Assembly (NCBI GenBank): GCA_900320085.1
Contig: ONRC01000008.1
Coordinates: 1-56,470 of the forward strand
DNA from: an uncultured Eubacteriales bacterium
GTDB lineage: Bacteria; Bacillota; Clostridia; Christensenellales; Aristaeellaceae
Length of the DNA: 56,470 bases
Reading direction: 5' to 3'
Shown: one piece after another, positions 33,217 to 43,273 of the stretch
Position numbering within the stretch: position 1 is the first letter of the stretch
How the letters are laid out: each line of letters starts with the position of its first letter
Translations under genes and position numbers: made by a program
The notes under the pieces: generated by a model
What the model was told of the DNA's origin: nothing
The model's database searches: none
The model's input: the letters and a program-made list of their open reading frames with translations, nothing else

Positions 33217-33522
33217 GATTAAACCTCCTTGATATTCGGATGACAGCGCGTTTGACTTGTCTTTCTTTATTGTATCACAAACCCCCGTTGTTTCATAGGG
33301 GGAAAACGAGGGTTTATACGATTTTCAATCATCGCTGTTTTCCGCTTGAAGCAGGCGAAAAAAAGGTGTATGATAAGGAAGGAGAAGGAATAAGCGATTT
33401 ATACATTTTTGTCATATTCAAGCATATCAGGAACGGATGGCCGCCCTGAACAGCGAACTGTAAAAAATGATCCTGACCCGGTATACAGGCAAAATCCCGG
33501 CCATCATGGAAGGAGGAACCGA
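33217..33522. other. Divergent gap before the macro-domain gene
   Basis: It contains the plus-strand promoter at 33346-33374 and a leader of about 140 bases. In the leader an 8-codon frame, ATG GCC GCC ... TAA, sits at 33437-33463. No larger gene is supported. Confidence 0.5.
33346..33374 (+). promoter_or_regulatory. Sigma-A promoter of the macro-domain gene
   Basis: TTGAAG (33346-33351) and TATGAT (33369-33374) are 17 bp apart, about 140 bp before the gene start. Confidence 0.6.
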
Positions 33523-34647
33523 ATGCCCCTGCAAATCGTCCGAAACGACATTACGAAAATGCATGTGGACGCCATCGTGAACGCGGCGAACCACAGTTTA
33601 CTGGGCGGCGGCGGCGTGGACGGCGCCATTCATTCCGCCGCAGGTCCCGAGCTGCTGGAGGCATGCCTTAAACTGAACGGCTGCGAAACCGGCCAGGCGA
33701 AGGCGACGAAGGGCTATCACCTGCCCGCGAAATATGTGATCCATACCGTCGGCCCCATCTGGCACGGGGGCTATCAGGGGGAGCCGGAGCTTCTGGCCGC
33801 GTGCTATCGCAATTCCCTGCGCCTGGCCCGGAAACTGAGGTGCAAAAGCATCGCGTTTCCCCTGATTTCCGCCGGAGCTTACGGCTATCCCAAGGAACTG
33901 GCGCTGCCAATCGCCACCCGGGAAATCACAGAATTCCTGATGAAAAACGAAATGCAGGTGTATCTGGTGGTGTTCGGCGCCGGCGCGCTGGCGGTGAGCA
34001 TGATGCTGTTTCAGGATGTGCAGCAGTACATCGACCAGAATTATGTGGACGCGCACAATGACCGCCGTCGGGAATGGCAGCGTGAAGCGCTCTGGCATAG
34101 CAATGAAAAAGAAGCGCTTGAATTTGATCAAAAGCTGAATGAAAGCAACCTTGCCCATCTCACTGAAGCAGCGCCTATTCCGCCGGTAGGCGCGCCTTCA
34201 CCCCAAGCGATTCGCAGAAAGCAAAAACCATGGGAGGACTGGTTCAGAAAACCCAAGCCGCCGATTGCTCAACCGGATTGGGAAGACATGCTTCGGCAAA
34301 CCGACGAGGGCTTTTCCCAAATGCTGCTGCGCAAGATCGACGAAAAAGGCATGACCGACGCCCAGTGTTATAAGAAAGCCAACGTTGACCGGAAGCTGTT
34401 CAGCAAAATCAAAAACACGCCGGGATACCACCCTGGCAAGCCCACCGTATTCGCTTTTGTCATCGCGCTTGAGCTGGACATGGACGAAGCAAAAGAAATG
34501 CTGGAAAAAGCAGGCTTCGCGTTCAGCCACAGCAGCAAAATGGACATCGTGGTGGAATATTTCATCCGGAACAGAATGTACAATGTGCTGGAAATCAACG
34601 AAGTGCTGTTCCAGTTCGATCTGCCGCTGCTTGGGTCTGTCGCTTAA
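33523..34647 (+). CDS. Macro-domain protein with C-terminal helical module
   Basis: A 374-residue two-domain protein. Residues 1-165 form a macro domain of the YmdB/TARG type: [20 protein letters not shown] (ADP-ribose loop), HTVGPIW and [12 protein letters not shown]. These bind or remove ADP-ribose, or deacetylate O-acetyl-ADP-ribose. After a variable linker (about 165-245) comes a conserved module of about 125 residues: [20 protein letters not shown], then DRKLFSKI and [18 protein letters not shown], which looks like a Cro-type helix-turn-helix, ending FDLPLLGS. The combination recurs in Clostridia, but the role of the second half is not known. ATG 33523 has AAGGAGG upstream. Confidence 0.88.
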   Translation: MPLQIVRNDITKMHVDAIVNAANHSLLGGGGVDGAIHSAAGPELLEACLKLNGCETGQAKATKGYHLPAKYVIHTVGPIWHGGYQGEPELLAACYRNSLRLARKLRCKSIAFPLISAGAYGYPKELALPIATREITEFLMKNEMQVYLVVFGAGALAVSMMLFQDVQQYIDQNYVDAHNDRRREWQREALWHSNEKEALEFDQKLNESNLAHLTEAAPIPPVGAPSPQAIRRKQKPWEDWFRKPKPPIAQPDWEDMLRQTDEGFSQMLLRKIDEKGMTDAQCYKKANVDRKLFSKIKNTPGYHPGKPTVFAFVIALELDMDEAKEMLEKAGFAFSHSSKMDIVVEYFIRNRMYNVLEINEVLFQFDLPLLGSVA

Positions 34648-34679
34648 CCATCGCGTTTGTTGCCATTCAGACAGTCAAA

Positions 34680-34757
34680 GCCCTCCCGGTTTGCTGTATG
34701 ATATGTCTGCAAGGCTGAAAGAAACCCTGCGGAACACAGCAAACGGGAGGGCCCTTT
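34680..34757 (+). terminator. Long rod-like hairpin, probable terminator
   Basis: The outer stem is GCCCTCCCG-G-TTTGCTGT with ACAGCAAACGGGAGGGC (34735-34752). The inner stem TCTGCAAGG / CCCTGCGGA is capped by about 10 bases. After the outer stem comes CCTTTTAT. It could terminate the macro-domain transcript or be a small structured RNA. Confidence 0.6.
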
Positions 34758-34869
34758 TATAAAAAAGACTTGATCAAAGCTCATGCTGATCCTGGACGCC
34801 AACCGGAAGAAGGACATCAAGGACGATCACAATACTCAAAGAACGAAAAAGGGTTGGAAGCATGCCCGT

Positions 34870-35886
34870 TCAACCGATCCGCGTGATCAACAGATGCGCG
34901 GAAACAGGCCTTGTTCCGCCGGACAGGGGTGTGATGATCAGAGCGGTAAAATTTCCAGCGGGATTGCGCACCGTCAAAAGGGAATTGACCGACGCAGTTT
35001 CCACGATGGCCATGCCGACGATTTGGGTGGTGCCGGTATCCCGGCCAACCACCGTATAGGGCAGATCGGCGCCGTTCAGGGTGAGCATCAGCTGACCGGA
35101 TTGGGTCACCGTTACCTCAAACAGCACGGAATAAACGCCGATCTCACCGAGGAAAAAGCTGCTGGGTCCTGCCCTTGTGATTCCCGTTCCGCTATTTGGC
35201 CCATCCTGGGGAAAGCTCACGTCCGCCCCGGGCGCAACGGTTGCCGCGTTATCCGGTGGCATCAAAGCGTAAAAATCCGCATAACTGGCAAAAGCGGCAG
35301 GACCGGTAGGGCCGGTTGCGCCTGTTTCCCCTTGCGGGCCGGTAGGGCCAGTCGCGCCTGTTTCTCCTTGCGGGCCGGTAGGACCGATTGCGCCCGGTTC
35401 TCCCTGTGGGCCGGTAGGACCGATTGCGCCCGGTTCTCCTTGCGGGCCGGTAGGACCGATTGCGCCCGGTTCTCCTTGCGGACCGGCAGGGCCTGTCGCT
35501 CCTGCTTCCCCCTGTGGGCCGGTAGGACCGATTGCGCCCGGTTCTCCTTGCGGGCCGGTAGGACCGATTGCACCCGGTTCTCCTTGCGGACCGGCAGGGC
35601 CTGTCGCTCCTGCTTCCCCCTGTGGACCGGCAGGGCCTGTCGCTCCTGCTTCCCCCTGTGGGCCAATAGGGCCAGTCGCGCCCGTTTCTCCCTGTGGTCC
35701 GGTGGATCCCATAAGGCCGGGAGCACCGGGAAGCCCTCTTTCTCCCATATATCCCCTGGGCCCTCGAGGACCGGTGGGGCCAGGAATGGAGGGTGTTTGA
35801 CAGCAGGGCTTATCCTGAATTAAATTGATTATTTGCCGTTTTTTATTTGCATTGCATGGATCAGTGCAGTGAGGCCATTTTCCCAT
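34870..35886 (-). CDS. Collagen-like spore-surface protein, BclA type
   Basis: A 338-residue protein. The N-terminal region of 35 residues is cysteine-containing ([15 protein letters not shown]) and has no signal peptide, as in exosporium proteins. It is followed by 54 uninterrupted Gly-X-Y triplets (36-197), mostly in a 12-residue unit GPxGPQGExGAx. The C-terminal domain (198-338) resembles the BclA/TNF-like trimerisation fold, with [19 protein letters not shown] at its start. Such proteins form the hair-like nap of spores. The triplet region is built of 36-bp DNA repeats and is likely to vary in length. GGAGGG precedes the ATG. Confidence 0.9.
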   Translation of the reverse strand: MGKWPHCTDPCNANKKRQIINLIQDKPCCQTPSIPGPTGPRGPRGYMGERGLPGAPGLMGSTGPQGETGATGPIGPQGEAGATGPAGPQGEAGATGPAGPQGEPGAIGPTGPQGEPGAIGPTGPQGEAGATGPAGPQGEPGAIGPTGPQGEPGAIGPTGPQGEPGAIGPTGPQGETGATGPTGPQGETGATGPTGPAAFASYADFYALMPPDNAATVAPGADVSFPQDGPNSGTGITRAGPSSFFLGEIGVYSVLFEVTVTQSGQLMLTLNGADLPYTVVGRDTGTTQIVGMAIVETASVNSLLTVRNPAGNFTALIITPLSGGTRPVSAHLLITRIG

Positions 35887-36283
35887 GGGCTTCCCTCCGT
35901 TTCTAAAGCGGTCTCTGCCAGCATCCTATGCTCTTTTGAAAAAACGGTGTGTGTTCAAATCCTTAAAAAAGTTTTTAAAAATGAAATCTCCTGATTCGAT
36001 GAATGAACGTGATCGGTTATCCTTTCGGCTCCAGTTCATCAGGGATTGCAGACACTTCATGTTCTGCCATATGCGCTTCGCGCAGGAGATGCTCCCTTCA
36101 GTCATGGGTGTTCTCACTTCCTCCCAGGTCTCCTTTTTCGCCCAATGTCCAACGTCCTGTAAGTCAAATTTCTAAATATTTTGTAACAGTATAGATTTTT
36201 GCGTCTTTTTTTTGTATAATAAAAAAGAAGTTATACGTCTTTCCGTTTGTTTGTCAAAAAATCAGGAGGAGGGGCTGTATCGA
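35887..36283. other. 397-bp intergenic region
   Basis: No gene is supported with confidence. A minus-strand frame of 63 codons (35926-36117) starts with GTG hard against GGAGG and shows no family traits. A TATAAT at 36215-36220 could serve the RDD gene, but its minus-35 is poor. Confidence 0.4.
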
Positions 36284-37048
36284 ATGCTCGATCTGCAAAA
36301 GGCCAGTATGTGGAAACGCATTTCTGCCTTTCTTTTTGATTTTATCATGCTGTCCATTGCGGCGGTATTGTTCGCCTGGGGCCTGTCCGCCGTGCTGGGC
36401 TATGACGGATACAGCCAAACCGTGACCGACAGCTATCAGCGCTACGGCGAAGAATACGGCGTCGAATTGCACATCACCCAAACCGAATATGAAAGGCTGC
36501 CGGAAGAAGAAGCCCGGAAGGTGGACGCCGCCTATGCCGCGCTCAACGCCGATGAAAAAGCCCTGTACGCCCATCAGATGATGCTCAATCTGTCCATCGT
36601 GATCATCTCCCTGGGGCTGCTGTTTGCCTATCTGATATTGGAATTTTTCGTTCCCCTTCGTTTCGGGGACGGACAGACCCTGGGCAAAAAAATCTTCGGC
36701 GTCGGGCTCATGAAGGTGGAGGGCATCAAGGTCAACGCCGTGACAATGTTCATCCGCGCCATCTTGGGCAAATACACCATCGAAACCATGATCCCCGTGC
36801 TGATCATCCTGATGATCTACTGGGGCACCATCGGCATCGTGGGGCCGATTGTGATCGGGCTGATCCTGATCACGGAAATCGTCATCATGGCCGCCACGCC
36901 CACAAACTCTCTCATCCACGACCTGCTGGCAAGCACCGTGGCCATCGACGAAGCCAGCCAGAAAATCTTTACCACCCCCGAAGAAATGGCCGCGTTCAAG
37001 GCGGAAATGGCTGCGGAGATTGCGCAGAGGGAGAAAGACACGTATTGA
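36284..37048 (+). CDS. RDD family membrane protein
   Basis: A 254-residue membrane protein. The RDD domain starts at residue 9 with ASMWKRISAFLFDFIMLSIA, containing the Arg and Asp that name the family. It continues with the second helix near 120-145 and GDGQTLGKKIFGVGLMKVEG. Two further hydrophobic stretches follow (about 185-225). A soluble insert (about 45-110) separates the first two helices. The C-terminus is charged and helical. Some RDD proteins act in ion or proton transport, but the role here is unknown. Start 36284 is preferred because of AGGAGGAGGGG. Confidence 0.88.
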   Translation: MLDLQKASMWKRISAFLFDFIMLSIAAVLFAWGLSAVLGYDGYSQTVTDSYQRYGEEYGVELHITQTEYERLPEEEARKVDAAYAALNADEKALYAHQMMLNLSIVIISLGLLFAYLILEFFVPLRFGDGQTLGKKIFGVGLMKVEGIKVNAVTMFIRAILGKYTIETMIPVLIILMIYWGTIGIVGPIVIGLILITEIVIMAATPTNSLIHDLLASTVAIDEASQKIFTTPEEMAAFKAEMAAEIAQREKDTY

Positions 37049-37155
37049 GAGCACAGAGTTCAGAGTGCAGAGTTCAGATGTATTTTGTTATCCAATCATC
37101 TTCATAACGCAGGCGCACTATAATCTGTTCTCTGTACTCTGCACACTGTTCACTG
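37049..37155. repeat. ACTCTG-type inverted repeat
   Basis: The arms are AGAGCACAGAGTTCAGAGTG and CTGTTCTCTGTACTCTGCAC. GCACTATAATCTG with a perfect TATAAT lies at the inner side of the right arm, just before the ABC operon. Confidence 0.75.
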
Positions 37156-37244
37156 AAAAAAGTACCTTGCCGCCGCCCTGCATGGGGCGCGCGTGAAGCA
37201 TACAAGCTCCATCACCCCATTTGCAAAGGAGGAAGGGATACCCT

Positions 37245-38348
<1,104 letters not shown>

Positions 38349-38349
38349 T

Positions 38350-39294
38350 ATGGTAGAAAGCAAACAACAATGGAAAGCCTGGCTGTACCTGGCTCCCGCC
38401 ATCGTGCTGCTGCTGATATTCACCGTATGGCCCATCATCAACACGGTGCGCATGTCCCTGCTGGAAAACTACAACGGCCTGAAAGCCGCCGGCGGCGCCA
38501 GCTTCAACTTTGGCTTCGCCAATTTTGAAAAGGTGGTCAACTACCGCCGCTTCGGCCAGTGCATGAAGAACACGCTGCTCCTGTGCGTGATCACCGTGCC
38601 GATCTCCTCCATCCTGGCCCTGCTCATCGCCGTGGCGCTTCACTCCATCAAGCGCTTTCAGAAGGTGCTGCAGACCATCTTCTTCCTGCCCTACGTAACC
38701 AACTCCATCGCCATCGGCATGGTGTTCGCCGCCATGTTCAACATCGTGGGCAGCTTCCTGGGAACCGATCAGGAAATCGTGGTCACCGCCGGGATCATCA
38801 ACAACATCATCGAGCTCTTCGGCGGCACGAAGGTCAACTGGATCAATTACGGCTCCACCTACGCCGCCAATATGTTCGTGATGGCGGTGTACATCATCTG
38901 GAACGCCCTGCCCTTCAAGATCCTGATCCTGCTGGGCGGCCTGGCCAGCATCAACAAGCAGTACTACGACGCCGCCAAGGTCGATTCCACGCCCCGCTGG
39001 CGGGTGCTCACCCGCATCACGGTGCCGCTCCTTTCCCCCATGCTGGCCTATGTGATCATCACCGGTTTCATTGCCGGCTTCAAGGAATACACCAGCATCG
39101 TGGGTATCTTCGGTGAAGCCATGGGCCCGGCCAACGATTCGGGCCGCCTCAACACCATGGTCGGCTTCATCTACGACAGCCTGGCCAACAACAATCAGGG
39201 CCGGGCCAGCGCCGCCGCTTTGATCCTGTTCGCCGTCATTCTTGTGGTCACCGTGATCAACCTTCAGGTGAGCAAGAAACGCGTCCATTATTGA
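38350..39294 (+). CDS. CUT1 sugar ABC permease, MalF/UgpA type
   Basis: A 314-residue inner-membrane permease with six transmembrane segments. The coupling-helix EAA loop is YYDAAKVDSTPRWRVLTRIT-like, near residues 205-225. It starts with ATG right after the ATPase gene (AGGTGA ribosome site). It forms the import channel with the next gene. The sugar cannot be deduced. Confidence 0.93.
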   Translation: MVESKQQWKAWLYLAPAIVLLLIFTVWPIINTVRMSLLENYNGLKAAGGASFNFGFANFEKVVNYRRFGQCMKNTLLLCVITVPISSILALLIAVALHSIKRFQKVLQTIFFLPYVTNSIAIGMVFAAMFNIVGSFLGTDQEIVVTAGIINNIIELFGGTKVNWINYGSTYAANMFVMAVYIIWNALPFKILILLGGLASINKQYYDAAKVDSTPRWRVLTRITVPLLSPMLAYVIITGFIAGFKEYTSIVGIFGEAMGPANDSGRLNTMVGFIYDSLANNNQGRASAAALILFAVILVVTVINLQVSKKRVHY

Positions 39295-39304
39295 GAGGTG
39301 CACC

Positions 39305-40198
39305 ATGTCACAGAAATCAATTCAGGTCATGCAGGCTCAGGATTTGAAAAAAGTGACCACGAAGCAGCATTTCGGCGCGTTTTTCGGAAAAGCGGGCGTG
39401 TATCTTTTTCTGATCCTGATTGCCGTTATTGTGCTGTTCCCCTTCTACTGGATGCTCATTTCGTCCATCAAATCCCTGTACGAATATAAACTGAGCAAGC
39501 CCACCCTGTGGCCCCAGCAGATCCTTTTGGCCAACTATGCCGAGGCCTTCACCACGGCCAACCTGGGCCGGCTGTTTATGAACACCGCCTACGTTGGCAT
39601 CGTGTCCACGCTGCTTTCCCTGTTCATCACCATCATCACGGCCTTCGCTTTCGCCCGCCTGCAGTTCAAGGGCAAGGAACTGCTCTTCGCAGCGCTGCTG
39701 GCCACCATGATGATCCCCGGCGAGCTGTTCACCATCACCAACTACATGACCGTTTCCACCTTCGGCTGGATGAACACCTTTACGGCGCTGATCGTGCCGT
39801 TCCTGGTGAGCGTGTTCTACATCTACCTTTTGCGGCAGAACTTCCTGCAAATCCCCAATGAACTGTACCTGGCCGCCAAGGTGGACGGCACCAGCGACTG
39901 GAAATACCTGTGGAAGGTGATGGTGCCCCTGGCCCTGCCCACGCTGATTTCCATTACCATCCTCAAGATGATGGGCGCCTGGAACAGCTACATCTGGCCC
40001 CGCCTGGTCGCCAACGACGAAGCGCACCGCCTGGTCACCAACGGTCTGCGCGACGCCTTCACCGACATTTCCGGCGACACCAACTATTCCGTGCAGATGG
40101 CCGCCGTGGCGCTGGTCAGCGCGCCGCTCTTCCTGGTGTTCATCTTCCTTCGCAAGTACATCATGGCCGGTGTCAGCCGCAGCGGCATCAAGGGATAA
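39305..40198 (+). CDS. CUT1 sugar ABC permease, MalG/UgpE type
   Basis: A 297-residue permease with six transmembrane segments and the EAA loop LYLAAKVDGTSDWKYLWKVM near residues 187-206. The C-terminus YIMAGVSRSGIKG is typical of MalG partners. GAGAGGTG precedes the ATG, 10 bp after the MalF-type gene. The binding-protein gene follows after 281 bp that include a palindromic repeat. Confidence 0.93.
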   Translation: MSQKSIQVMQAQDLKKVTTKQHFGAFFGKAGVYLFLILIAVIVLFPFYWMLISSIKSLYEYKLSKPTLWPQQILLANYAEAFTTANLGRLFMNTAYVGIVSTLLSLFITIITAFAFARLQFKGKELLFAALLATMMIPGELFTITNYMTVSTFGWMNTFTALIVPFLVSVFYIYLLRQNFLQIPNELYLAAKVDGTSDWKYLWKVMVPLALPTLISITILKMMGAWNSYIWPRLVANDEAHRLVTNGLRDAFTDISGDTNYSVQMAAVALVSAPLFLVFIFLRKYIMAGVSRSGIKG

Positions 40199-40254
40199 AC
40201 GCAGCGATTCAACTGATGCCCCAAAGGATGGATTCAGTCGGGTATCAACCCGTT

Positions 40255-40359
40255 GTAGGGGCGGATATGATCCGCCCGCCTTGCCGGATATTACGCACCT
40301 ATGAATATGCCGCAAATGGAATGACACACAGAATACGGGCGGATCATATCCGCCCCTAC
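40255..40359. repeat. GTAGGGGCGGAT palindromic element, second copy
   Basis: 105-bp copy with arms GTAGGGGCGGATATGATCCG and its complement, same length as at 4410-4514. It lies between the permease and binding-protein genes of one ABC operon, so it may affect the relative mRNA levels of the two parts. Confidence 0.85.
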
Positions 40360-40479
40360 AAAAGGTCGAAAACTATGCGGTTTCGTTTTGTCGGAACTGA
40401 ATGGTTAAAATCAATAATTGATTGGTTATACGGCATCATTGCCTGTAACATAATTCATCTTACAGAAAGGAAGTATACC

Positions 40480-41841
40480 ATGAAGAAAATCATCTCCCTC
40501 GTTCTGGCGCTGCTGATGCTCCTCACCTGCATCCCCGCACTGGCCGAAACGTTCCCCGCTGAAGGCTACGACGGCAGCGAAGTGACCATCAAGTTCCGCC
40601 ATGTCATCACCAAGGACGATCAGCTGGCGCTGGTCAACGACGCCATCGCTGAATTCAACAAGATCTATCCCAACATCCACGTGGAACTGGAAAACGTGGG
40701 CGGCAGCTACAACGGCATCCTGGACACCAGCAAGACCGAGCTGCCCGCAGGCAACGAGCCCAACATCGTGTTCTGCTACATGGACCACATCGCGGATTAC
40801 AACAACCAGGCTGGCGCCGTGCAGGTGCTGGACGAGCTGATCGACCATCCCGTGGTGGGCCTGACCGAAGAGCAGAAGGCTGACTTCATCCCCGGCTACT
40901 ACAAGGAAGGCGCTTCCTTCGGCGACGGCAAGATGTACGCCCTGCCCTTCTATAAATCCACCGAAGTGCTCTATTACAACAAGACCTTCTTCGACGAAAA
41001 CAATCTGACCGTGCCCGCCACCTGGGACGAGATGGAAGCCGTCTGCGCCAAGATCAAGGAAATCAACCCCAACTCCATTCCCCTGGGCTATGACAGCGAA
41101 GGCAACTGGTTCATCACCATGACCGAACAGCTGGGCAGCCCCTACACCAGCGCCACCGAACCCCACTATCTGTTTGACAATGACGTCAACAAGGACTTCA
41201 TCAAGAAGTTCAACGACTGGTACAACAAGGGCTATGTGACCACTGCCGGCCTGTACGGCGGCTATACCTCCGGCCTGTTCACCAGCTCCGAAGAAATGCG
41301 CAGCTATATGTCCATCGGTTCCTCCGCCGGCGCCACCCATCAGCGTCCCCAGAAGAACGAAGACGGCAGCTATCCCTTTGAAGTCGGCATCGCTCCCATG
41401 CCCCAGGTTGATCCCGCCAACGCCAAGGCCATCTCTCAGGGCCCCAGCGTCTGCATCTTCGCTTACAAAAAGCCCGTGCAGGAAATCCTGGCCAGCTGGC
41501 TGCTGGTGAAGTACCTGACCACCGACGTGACCTTCCAGGCCCGCTTCTCCATCGCTTCCGGCTATATGCCCGCCATCAAGTCCGTTCTGGACAACGCCGA
41601 ATACCAGGAATACCTGGCCAAGGCTGACGGCGGCGACAACGTGGCTGTGCAGAGCGTGAAGGTCGGCATGAGCATCACCGACGCTTACTTCACCTCCCCC
41701 GTGTTCAACGGCAGCTCCGCCGCCCGCAACCAGGTCACCGCGCTGCTCAAGAAGTGCCTGGGCATGAGCCCCGATGAACTGGCTTCCGGCATCGACGCCG
41801 CTTTCCAGGATGCCATCGACGAATGCGAATACGCCAACTGA
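40480..41841 (+). CDS. Extracellular sugar-binding protein of CUT1 importer
   Basis: A 453-residue solute-binding protein of the family 1 type. The signal peptide is MKKIISLVLALLMLLTCIPA followed by LA, with signal-peptidase-I-like cleavage at ALA|E. The cysteine in LLTC is a poor lipobox because Thr is at -1. The core motifs are FNKIYPNIHVELE, PFYKSTEVLYYNKTFF and ATWDEMEAVC. It supplies the MalF/MalG-type channel upstream. The substrate is unknown. The ATG follows GAAAGGAAG. A terminator comes after it. Confidence 0.92.
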   Translation: MKKIISLVLALLMLLTCIPALAETFPAEGYDGSEVTIKFRHVITKDDQLALVNDAIAEFNKIYPNIHVELENVGGSYNGILDTSKTELPAGNEPNIVFCYMDHIADYNNQAGAVQVLDELIDHPVVGLTEEQKADFIPGYYKEGASFGDGKMYALPFYKSTEVLYYNKTFFDENNLTVPATWDEMEAVCAKIKEINPNSIPLGYDSEGNWFITMTEQLGSPYTSATEPHYLFDNDVNKDFIKKFNDWYNKGYVTTAGLYGGYTSGLFTSSEEMRSYMSIGSSAGATHQRPQKNEDGSYPFEVGIAPMPQVDPANAKAISQGPSVCIFAYKKPVQEILASWLLVKYLTTDVTFQARFSIASGYMPAIKSVLDNAEYQEYLAKADGGDNVAVQSVKVGMSITDAYFTSPVFNGSSAARNQVTALLKKCLGMSPDELASGIDAAFQDAIDECEYAN

Positions 41842-41861
41842 TCTGATCCTCCGATCAAACG

Positions 41862-41896
41862 GAGCCGCGCTCAGCCCTGAGCGCGGCTCTCTTTGA
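41862..41896 (+). terminator. Terminator of the ABC operon
   Basis: GAGCCGCGCTCAG / CTGAGCGCGGCTC, a 13-bp perfect stem with a 2-base loop, followed by TCTTTGATTT. Confidence 0.8.
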
Positions 41897-41940
41897 TTTA
41901 TCTTGTTCTGAAGTATTAGCATTTTAGAAGATAAATGGTA

Positions 41941-43266
41941 TTATTTCAATATGCCTTTCCGCTGGATATGCCATTGCAGGGGAAGCTCCCAGGCGATCAT
42001 GGCCGTCCACCCCAGCACGCACGCCAGACCCACCCCGGCAATGCCCATCACGGGCGTGAGCAGCAGCGTGGCGATCACGCGCACGGAAATCTGGGTCAGG
42101 GTCGCCAGCAGGGTGATTTTCATTTTCCCGATACCGCGGAAATAGCCTTGCAGGCCGTTGGTCACGCAGGGCAGCGCATAGCAAAAGCCGATCAGGTTGA
42201 AATACCGCACGCCGTCCGCAATGATGCTTTCATCCTGTGTGAACAGGGTCATGAGCGGAAAGCGCAGCAGCAGCACCACGGCGCACATGGCCATGCCGAC
42301 AATGATTTCCATGCGCATCCCCTGGCTGAAGCCCTGCCGGATGCGGCTTTCGTTTTTCGCGCCTTTGTTCTGGGCGGTGAACGAAGTGATGCCCGTGGAA
42401 ATGCTGCGTCCCGGCAGCAGGCCGATGTCCTCGATCTTGCGCACCGCGCTGAACGCCGCGGCGGCGGACACGCCCAGCGCGTTCACGCTGCTTTGAATGA
42501 TGATGTTGCCAATGGGCTGGCTGCATTGCTGCAAAGCGGTCATGCCGCCATAGGACAGGGTTTGCCCGGCCAATGCACGGTTCATGCGGAGTGTGCGCCA
42601 GTCGATGCGCAGCAGCGGCACCTTCCTGTCCACATAGCGGATACACAGCACCGCGCTGCACCCCTGGGCGATCACCGTCGCCAGCGCCGCCCCCAGGACG
42701 CCTAAATGAAGTCCCACGACAAACACCAAATCCAGGGTCATGTTGACGAGGCAGGAAACGACCAGAAACCGGATGGGCGTTTTGGAATCCCCGATGCTGC
42801 GCAGCGCCGCGGCATAAATATTGTACAGGCAGGTGAACGGCATTCCGGCAAAGATGACGCGCAGGTACAGCGTCGCTTCCTCCATCATTTCCGGGCGGAC
42901 CCGCATCAGGGCAAAGATGGTTCCCGTCAGGGGAATGCCGGCCGCCATGACGATCAGCGCGAACAGCAGACCGATGACCACCATGGTTTTCATTTCTTCC
43001 AGCAGCTTTTCGTGATCGCCCGCGCCATAGAAATTGCCCATCAGTACCGACGCGCCGATGCAGATGCCCGAAACGCCCAGGATCAGCAGGTTCATCACCT
43101 GGTCGCAGGTGCCCACCGCCGCCAGGGCCGTGCTGCCCGCGAAGCGTCCGATCACGATGGTGTCCACCATATTGTAGGACAGCTGAAACAGATTGCCCAA
43201 TATCAGCGGAATGGAAAACTGAATCAACTGACGCAGGATATTGCCCCGGGTCATGTCCGTGCTCAC
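41941..43266 (-). CDS. MATE family efflux transporter
   Basis: A 441-residue exporter with about twelve transmembrane segments in two halves. The N-terminal PLILGNLFQLSYNMVDTIVI is the MATE opening helix. The second half begins near SYGGMTALQQCSQPIGNIII, and GRSISTGITSFTAQNKGAKN is the typical inter-helix loop. Substrates are cationic drugs or metabolites in exchange for Na+ or H+. The frame is open to 43314, but GTG 43266 is preferred because AAAGGGGTGA lies 8 bases before it and the longer form overlaps the upstream gene. It is read after the dehydratase gene. Confidence 0.9.
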   Translation of the reverse strand: MSTDMTRGNILRQLIQFSIPLILGNLFQLSYNMVDTIVIGRFAGSTALAAVGTCDQVMNLLILGVSGICIGASVLMGNFYGAGDHEKLLEEMKTMVVIGLLFALIVMAAGIPLTGTIFALMRVRPEMMEEATLYLRVIFAGMPFTCLYNIYAAALRSIGDSKTPIRFLVVSCLVNMTLDLVFVVGLHLGVLGAALATVIAQGCSAVLCIRYVDRKVPLLRIDWRTLRMNRALAGQTLSYGGMTALQQCSQPIGNIIIQSSVNALGVSAAAAFSAVRKIEDIGLLPGRSISTGITSFTAQNKGAKNESRIRQGFSQGMRMEIIVGMAMCAVVLLLRFPLMTLFTQDESIIADGVRYFNLIGFCYALPCVTNGLQGYFRGIGKMKITLLATLTQISVRVIATLLLTPVMGIAGVGLACVLGWTAMIAWELPLQWHIQRKGILK

Positions 43267-43273
43267 GGGCGGT

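Noticed and set aside
34870..35886. 36-bp repeat array resembling CRISPR spacing
   Set aside because: The repeats are in frame and encode Gly-X-Y triplets. There are no unique spacers and no cas genes.
35926..36117. Possible 63-residue small protein on the minus strand
   Set aside because: The start is badly spaced from GGAGG, the composition is not protein-like, and no family is recognised.
39910..40479. Upstream part of the long frame that ends in the binding-protein gene
   Set aside because: It runs in another frame through the permease gene and a palindromic repeat. The signal peptide and ribosome site define the start at 40480.
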